Positions 58,138 to 64,000 of a stretch of DNA of 64,000 bases are shown in pieces (position 1 is the stretch's first letter; every line of letters starts with the position of its first letter). The translations under genes were made by a program, and so were the position numbers. The notes under the pieces are model-generated. The model was not told the origin of the DNA. It saw only the letters and a program-made list of their open reading frames with translations, and did not search any database. Source of the DNA: Hippasteria phrygiana (lineage: Eukaryota > Echinodermata > Asteroidea > Valvatida > Goniasteridae). Where the stretch lies: assembly GCA_037893225.1 (NCBI GenBank), contig JAZGUH010000359.1:372001-436000 (forward strand), read 5' to 3'.

Positions 58138-61100
58138 TACAGATAACAACCGGCCACGTAGTCTTTTTCAAACTACAGAGGTTAATATACAGTAAAACTG
58201 CTTTATAATGGAGCCACAGCTTTTCATTCAGCATTTTTGTGTTTTATTTGCATCTTTCAGCACAGTATAAGACCATTTCACTGTGAACCTTAATCATTGA
58301 ACTGTTATAAACAATTGCTTAAAGTGAAAATTAAACCAAAAGAATGTACACAAATTCAAAATCAACTATTCTCATTAACAATGTAAATCTGTAGCACTTA
58401 TGATATAACAATTTATGGTGGCACACCTCACTGGGTATATTCCAAACTGGTCGTCATTTTATCAAAGTTTTCAAAAGTGCAATGCTTTTTACGTTTTCAA
58501 CATACATTCTTGCAATAATCCGACACCATATTTGGAGGCTTTTTTTAAATAATGGAGTCCTGTAAGTGTGCGTATCTAATTGGAATAAAAGCCTTTAAGA
58601 GTTCTGTATCCGGCCACCACTATTTTAGGTTTTTGGGAACGATATGTGCATCTAAAATATGACCTAAAAACCACTTTTCCTAAAAGGATTTCAGTTTTGC
58701 AAGGCTGAATGGATTTGTCTTCAATGAAAACACAAGGTGAGGTAAACATTTATTGTGTTTGGTGGCGAATATAGGGTGGCCAAATACAGAGCTTTTGCCA
58801 AATGATATGTCCTGCATGCGAGCCATTCAAGTCTGTCTGCAGTCATTCACAAAGTTGGTTATTTGACATTCTTTCCTTTGTTTCCATGCTTTACATTTTG
58901 TATTACTTGGGCTGTATTTTAGAGAATATGGAAGGATTACTTCAACCCTTGCAGAAATGTGAAATCAGTGGTAAAGAAAAACAAAGACAAAAGGTAATAT
59001 TGTGATATTAAACACTATAAATACATAGCAGTGCTAGGAATCCTGCAATTATTTATAAGACAAGATTATTATGGAATAAAGAAAGCAATATACAACAGAA
59101 GTAAAGCGTTAAGAAAAGTAAACCAATAGAAATGAGCCTTAAAATTTCACCAGTTCTGATTCCTCGGAGGGAAATACTGCATGCTGAACTGGAACCCTAT
59201 TCATATTGTTGCAGAAACACTGGTTTTCCTTTAATAGCATAGTTGAGCACCAGTCTTCAGTGTCAACCAATCATATCAAAGATATTCACTCTCCTTTTAA
59301 ATGTAGTATACAACATTTGCAAACATCAAAAAACCAAAACTACTGAATTGTTATACGAAATACCGTCCTAGACTATGTAAATAGCAGTTTCATGCATCAT
59401 GGCACCTGGTGTGCTGTCGTTTTCAATAAAAGTGCAAATAGTCTAGTTCCCCAACCTGATAATTCCCCGACTATACAGTGCTGTTTTGTTTGAAGTATGG
59501 TAAGGGAACCAGACTACTAGAACATAATTATTTTCTGTGTTCCTAGCATCTATGCACACAAAACTTTAAACAGGTCAGTGTTACAGTATTTGCTAGCACG
59601 CTCTAAAATACTAACCCCCAAATCCATTTATTTCTGAAAATTACAGCAAAAGCAAATGTTGTATACTAACTTTAAATCGGACACCAGCGTTGTTGGCCAA
59701 CACTTTACAACATACATCCAAGTTCAACTACTACACCCTTCAAGGCATACAAGGTTTATGCAACCGTATCCAAATGTAAAAATGATAACCTTACAACGCA
59801 CATAAAGCATATACAACGTGCAAGGCCAACATTAAAGGCACATGGTTTGTGGCACAGCGAAAACAAGTTCAGAAAATATTAAGCATTAGAATGACACCAA
59901 TCTACCAACATATCTATCAGTACGATGAACTTGTCTCACATAGATGAAATTAATGCACTCAAATGTTCACCTGATGCAACAAACTTGGGTTCTCCGAGAT
60001 GCAACTGCACACTGTACTTTCATGGTTTTTAGATTTCAGAGTGCAATGATCTTGTATCTGACAAACGAAGCATGCAATCAAACATATTACTGGCATCTGA
60101 AGTGAAAAATCAAGTAGCAACCATTTTGACAAGTCAATCGTACACTACATGTAATAACTAATGCTCTTTTTAATGCATGAATTAGCGTGCCGAGTGTAAT
60201 TTACGACAGGTTTGTGATGTGTTTATGTTCAACAACGATAAGCCCCCATATTTGAGCTTTTCAAAGTTTCCGACCTGTGGTAAATCTACATTACCCACAG
60301 ACATGTTTTTTGATCGATTGAAATTCTTTACTTGCACCAACCCAGCACCAAAGTACAGTTCTAGATCCTAAATTGTTGCAGTTTATGGAGTTTTCTGCCA
60401 ACATCACTGGTTTGGGGGGGGGGGGGGGGGAGAGGTTGAAGAGAACTTTTAAACACCACCCTGACAAGCACTTTCAAGTATTATTTTCATTCCACAGTGT
60501 GTCCCCCCCCCCCCCCCAAAAAGAAAAGAAAAAGGAAACTGAGAAATAAATCAGTATTCCTGATTTGTGGGATTGATCATAAAACTAATATACCTTTACC
60601 AGAGAGGTTAAAATATCAGCTTTCATGACACCTTATGTGATGTAATCCAATCAGGCATTATGACTTAATGAGCACTTTACCAAGGTGTTACTGATTATTA
60701 TTACTATTATTTTGATTTTTAGGTTTTGTTTGGTGGTGGTGGGTGAGCAATCCCTTCCTTCCGGATACACCAGTGGACTCAAAGTAGACACTCCCGACTC
60801 GGACTCAAATATGTAAGCTTACCACCGAGATATACAGCTAGAAACTCATCACAAACCATGTATGGGCCCACTAGCGAATGATTCAGACTGCTACTACAGG
60901 ATAACTAGCATAATTATTTGCACTAAGTTAATAACTAGTCTTAATGCACAATCATCTAACACAATATCTATAGAGGAAGGGTTCCAGAATCTATGCCACC
61001 ATTTTTACCGACTTACAATGGTCACCATGGACTCGAGACGTAATGACGTCACGTTTTGTTTACATGTGCAGAGGGGGTCCTCTGTTCTTGCTCCTATCTA

Positions 61101-61350
61101 AACCGTGCATGTTAGCAAAGCATGACAAACAAATCCACCCACTTTCCCTTCAAAAATGTTGGATTAAACTCGAGATCCCTCCCTGAAGCTTGGACCCTTC
61201 CTCACATATTTAGACAATTTACTCAAGAAATACATGTACAAAACTGAATGATGCCTGCATTACACAGAGTGACATTTAAGTTAAGCATGAGTGCATAGTC
61301 GTCATAGTACATGTGACATGTTAGCGTGAAAGTTCATCTGTGTTAGTAAT
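58138..61350. other. Intergenic, no features recognised
   Basis: AT-rich, with a G run at 60413-60430 and a C run at 60504-60517. No family-like frame, tRNA or TIR element seen. Confidence 0.45.
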
Positions 61351-61410
61351 TAGATCAAATTATTGGTAAACTTTTGATCACAACACTTGAAGATTTTCCG
61401 TACCTGTAAT

Positions 61411-61438
61411 TTTCGACCGAACCTTCGGTCTTCATCAG
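61411..61438 (-). ncRNA. Hammerhead-ribozyme-like core, left arm
   Basis: On the - strand: CTGATGA, a self-complementary GACCGAAGGTTCGGTC helix, then GAAA. This is the conserved half of a hammerhead. I could not find the partner strands for stems I and III, so activity is unproven. Confidence 0.45.
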
Positions 61439-61667
61439 CAGGATGACCCGGATGTTGAATCTGTGACTTTACCGACACGTGATCCCAACACCGCGTCATA
61501 GACTCCTGGGAGTTTGTACTGCCCCCCCCCCCCGTCCCGGTTCAGAGATGGTTCTGATGTAAGCTGCCTCCCTCACCCCCCCCCCCCCCCTTTCAAAGTA
61601 TCGTGCGTCTCTGTCTAGAATGTTTACTTTAGCAGTTAGGTTAAACTATACACTTTTTATCAAGGGA

Positions 61668-61970
61668 TTGTGTTGCCCTCTGCGACTGACCTTAAAAGTC
61701 ACAAAAGTCGGGTCACGTTTTTTTGTTAAGACATTTTCAAAACTCACCTTTTCCTGCCCAAAATGAACAAGTTTCATTAAAACTCATTGTCTTTAAATAC
61801 AACTACGATGGCACAATCATGCATTTGTGCCATCTCACTTTTAAATAAGCTTACTTTTGGCATCTAGACTTCCGATTTACATGACATGTAGTATTGTTTT
61901 TATTGATGGTTTAAAAAAAATCGACCGACCAACCCTCCCTTCCGATTTTTCGCATTTTAAGGGCAACACA
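61668..61970 (-). mobile_element. MITE, TTGTGTTGCCCT termini, inverted copy
   Basis: Complement of 25772-26118, here nested inside the 61.4-63.6 kb unit. Confidence 0.75.
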
Positions 61971-62110
61971 TTTTTGTTTTATTTGCCTTATAGTGCTACT
62001 TTGTCAAAAGTCTTGATTAAGTTGTAATCAGTGTCAATGTTGTAATGCAATAATACATTTTATCCTTTCCCCTTCCTACAGTTCTCCCCATATTTCCCCT
62101 TTGCAAACCG

Positions 62111-62656
62111 ATGGACCACCAATCTACAAGTAATACTTCTGCTGATGCAGATATTGGCAGCAAGGATATCCCTGCGAAATCAAATGGATTGTTGCAGTCG
62201 GACCAAGTTGAAAACCAAATCATGTCCTGTTCACATCAAATATCCCCATCAGCAAAAGCCGGCACCACCGATCACTTCACCTCGAGTGACCCGACCCCGA
62301 CACCACCCAAAGCTTGGTTGTCCCAATCATCCAAAATGAAGGACCCTCAAATCAAGACTGGTTTGCATGAAATGTCTTCAGCCCAAGTGACAGAAACCCG
62401 AGTTACTATCCTCGTCGCCTACAGTAACACTTTTTCCACCAGTGATGATGCGCCAAACTCAAAACTACCTCTCTACACTTCAATTGCATCTGATGATGAT
62501 GATGATGATCCAATCCTCATACGACGTAGCGGGAAGGCAACTAACTCAGACACCTCAAGTCAAGGTACATTTGTTGATGAAAGGGATGCTCTAAACGTAA
62601 GGTTATGTGCAAACGTAAGGTTACCCGCAAAGACAGTCATCTGGCATCAAACATAA
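62111..62656 (+). CDS. 181-codon ORF in the inverted-arm unit, function unknown
   Basis: Starts at ATG 62111, 9 bp after a TTTGCAAACCG stretch and 30 bp after a CCTACAG acceptor-like site. Ser/Thr-rich, hydrophilic, with a DDDDDD run (GAT repeat), no recognisable domain, no membrane segment. Downstream, three degenerate modules encode lysine-rich TKKKKASKKRAIISPGN-type peptides. It may be a spliced passenger gene or a transposon-encoded nuclear protein. Coding status uncertain. Confidence 0.4.
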   Translation: MDHQSTSNTSADADIGSKDIPAKSNGLLQSDQVENQIMSCSHQISPSAKAGTTDHFTSSDPTPTPPKAWLSQSSKMKDPQIKTGLHEMSSAQVTETRVTILVAYSNTFSTSDDAPNSKLPLYTSIASDDDDDDPILIRRSGKATNSDTSSQGTFVDERDALNVRLCANVRLPAKTVIWHQT

Positions 62657-62689
62657 TATCTCAGTCAGTCAGAAGATATGAACAGCACT

Positions 62690-63370
62690 GCCATGACAAA
62701 ACGAAGAAAGCTTCCAAAACGAGATCCCTCATCAGCCATGGGAAGTCAAACAGCAAAACAAAAAACAGTGGAAGACCTTCACGGTACGAGAGGTTTCCAT
62801 TCACTGGCTCTTCAATACACTTCACCTTCGTCTGGTGCTGACTCCCCAACCCAACCTGCGGGGCCAGAGTAACATAGCTGATGAAGATGATGCTCAAAAC
62901 CTGACGTTGGTTCAAGATCCAAACAGCATTGTCAAAGACAAAAACTAAGAAAGCTCCCAAAAAGAGATCCTGTAGCTATGGAAATTTGGAACTGTTCAAC
63001 CTTGAAAACGACGTAAGATGAGCTGAAAGGATAGTCCTGTGTCATCACATTCATTGTCCGAGTCATCCCATTCGTTGTCCGAGTCATCCCATTCGTTTTC
63101 TGAGTCATCCCAAACATCTCATGAGGGTTGTCACGACAAAAAAGAAGAAAGCTTCCAAAAAGAGAGCCATCATCAGCCCTGGGAATTCAGAACATGAGTC
63201 TCTCCAGAAAAATACCAGGAAGAATTCAGTGGAAGACCCCAAAGTTTTAGTGGTTTACATTCACTGGCTTATCAGTCTGGCCAAAGAGATCCCCATGAAA
63301 ACAGTAAGAGGAAGCCTTGCCCTTTTGGCTGCAGAAATTGTGAACCGTATTTTAATGTGTATAGTCGGCT
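62690..63370 (+). repeat. Three degenerate lysine-rich coding-like modules
   Basis: Modules at about 62692, 62930 and 63135 share ACAAAACGAAGAAAGCTTCC and AAAAAGAGATCC/GAGCC, and two also share CAGTGGAAGACC and TTCCATTCACTGGC. A 21-bp tandem (GTCCGAGTCATCCCATTCGTT, about three units) lies at 63055-63115. Confidence 0.65.
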
Positions 63371-63510
63371 ACAAAAAGTAGACAAATTAAACAACAATGA
63401 ACAGTGCATGTGCTACACAGAGATCACATGAGACTAACTTGATGAGTCTATGACGCGGTGTTGGGATCACGTGTCGGTAAAGTCACAGATTCAACATCCG
63501 AGTCCTCCTG

Positions 63511-63538
63511 CTGATGAAAACCGAAGGTTCGGTTGAAA
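63511..63538 (+). ncRNA. Hammerhead-ribozyme-like core, right arm
   Basis: CTGATGA, helix AACCGAAGGTTCGGTT, GAAA. A base change in each helix strand (G to A and C to T relative to the left arm) keeps pairing, which hints at selection on structure. Confidence 0.45.
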
Positions 63539-63651
63539 ATTACAGGAACGGACAATTTTACCAAAAGTTTACCAATAATTAGATGTGACATGTATTAACA
63601 CTAGTAACAAGTATTCAAATTCATTTGGCTTTGCAGAAGTACATTTGTCCT

Positions 63652-64000
63652 TTAGGGAGTATTTCATATTGTCCAGGTGCGGTAACAGTGGTGGTACCCT
63701 CATTTTTCCTTGCAGTGCCACATTCCTTACGTCAAACCTGGCTGATGAATGAGAAGCCAGGCGGCTTGAATAACTGAATAATCACAGGGTCAAAAGTGGA
63801 GCTTTATAAAGCCCAGTCGGCTTTTCAAAGATTTCCAGTTCGCAACGGTCAATAAATGTTGAATAGGCATGGTCAGACAATGGACAGAGAACCTCATCAG
63901 TGGAGGTCTTGCATTGTTGCAATGAGCTCTGGATTCTTTGTGAAGCACTGGCAGCCAGTGGACCACACACTCCTCATGAATATTGCTGTGATGAAACTAC
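63652..64000 (+). repeat. Dispersed repeat R1, copy 3, uninterrupted
   Basis: GGGAGTATTTCATATTGTCC to the window end. It provides the empty-site reference (GGATTCTTTGTGAAGCACTG) for the insertions in the copies at 23.2 and 31.1 kb. Confidence 0.7.

Larger units (their letters stand above)
61360..63582. mobile_element. 2.2-kb unit with 140-bp inverted arms and hammerhead-like cores
   Basis: Arms 61360-61502 and 63444-63582 are inverted and about 90% alike (TATTGGTAAACTTTTG; GTGACTTTACCGACACGTGA; CCAACACCGCGTCATAGACTC). Inside are a nested MITE (61668-61970), a 181-codon frame and three lysine-rich modules. Penelope-like retroelements can carry inverted pseudo-LTRs with hammerhead motifs (family knowledge); assignment here is inference. 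Confidence 0.7.

Noticed and set aside
54389..58234. Many 60-156 codon frames on both strands
   Set aside because: Satellite translation; frames shift with monomer length and share no real protein features.

Overview
The window is animal (metazoan) nuclear DNA: spliced genes with GT-AG introns, conserved animal protein families, dense transposon debris and several tandem arrays. Two protein genes can be supported. The style fits an invertebrate deuterostome. A lancelet (Branchiostoma-like) is my preferred guess because minisatellite-rich introns and MYND/DUF4470 proteins are common there. This is an inference; an echinoderm or hemichordate is not excluded.

Gene 1, on the + strand, is an orthologue of C2CD5 (CDP138), a C2-domain protein of vesicle and GLUT4 traffic. 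I could assemble 26 exons, in phase throughout, from 50 to the stop codon at 34807-34809. They encode 954 residues. The first exons, with most of the C2 domain, lie upstream of the window. Gene 2, on the - strand (48304 to 43889), is a two-coding-exon gene for a 627-residue protein with two N-terminal MYND zinc fingers and a DUF4470 region. I see no other convincing host gene. The sequence from 48.4 to 64 kb is mostly repeats or unannotatable.

Layout: 0-34.8 kb is C2CD5, its introns filled with minisatellites (2.4, 5.3, 17.6 and 19.3-21.1 kb), tRNA-like elements, TTAA-flanked MITEs, two Tc1/mariner-type remnants with long inverted repeats, and two decayed duplicates of exon 11. From 34.8 to 43.9 kb there is a non-LTR retrotransposon fragment, a short hAT MITE with perfect target duplication, a third copy of a TIR element carrying a DUF3504-like exon, a Y-shaped nested palindrome (39.9-40.3 kb), and a TIR element with iterated subterminal motifs. 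From 43.9 to 48.3 kb lies the MYND/DUF4470 gene, whose intron holds a 1.2-kb hAT-like element with an 8-bp target duplication. From 48.4 to 54.4 kb there are repeats only. From 54.46 to 58.13 kb lies an 89-bp satellite with a higher-order period of 889 bp and a 14-bp palindrome in each monomer. From 58.1 to 61.4 kb I recognise nothing. From 61.4 to 63.6 kb lies a 2.2-kb unit bounded by 140-bp inverted arms carrying hammerhead-like ribozyme cores around a 181-codon ORF.

Most promising for novelty: (1) the element family at 23.5, 32.5 and 36.2 kb, which joins a foldback palindrome to an exon of a DUF3504 (Crypton-recombinase-like) gene with its splice donor; nested empty/filled sites show it moved as one unit; (2) the 37-bp perfect stem enclosing two hairpins at 39.88-40.32 kb; (3) the inverted-arm unit with hammerhead-like cores at 61.4-63.6 kb; (4) tRNA-derived elements built as inverted dimers.
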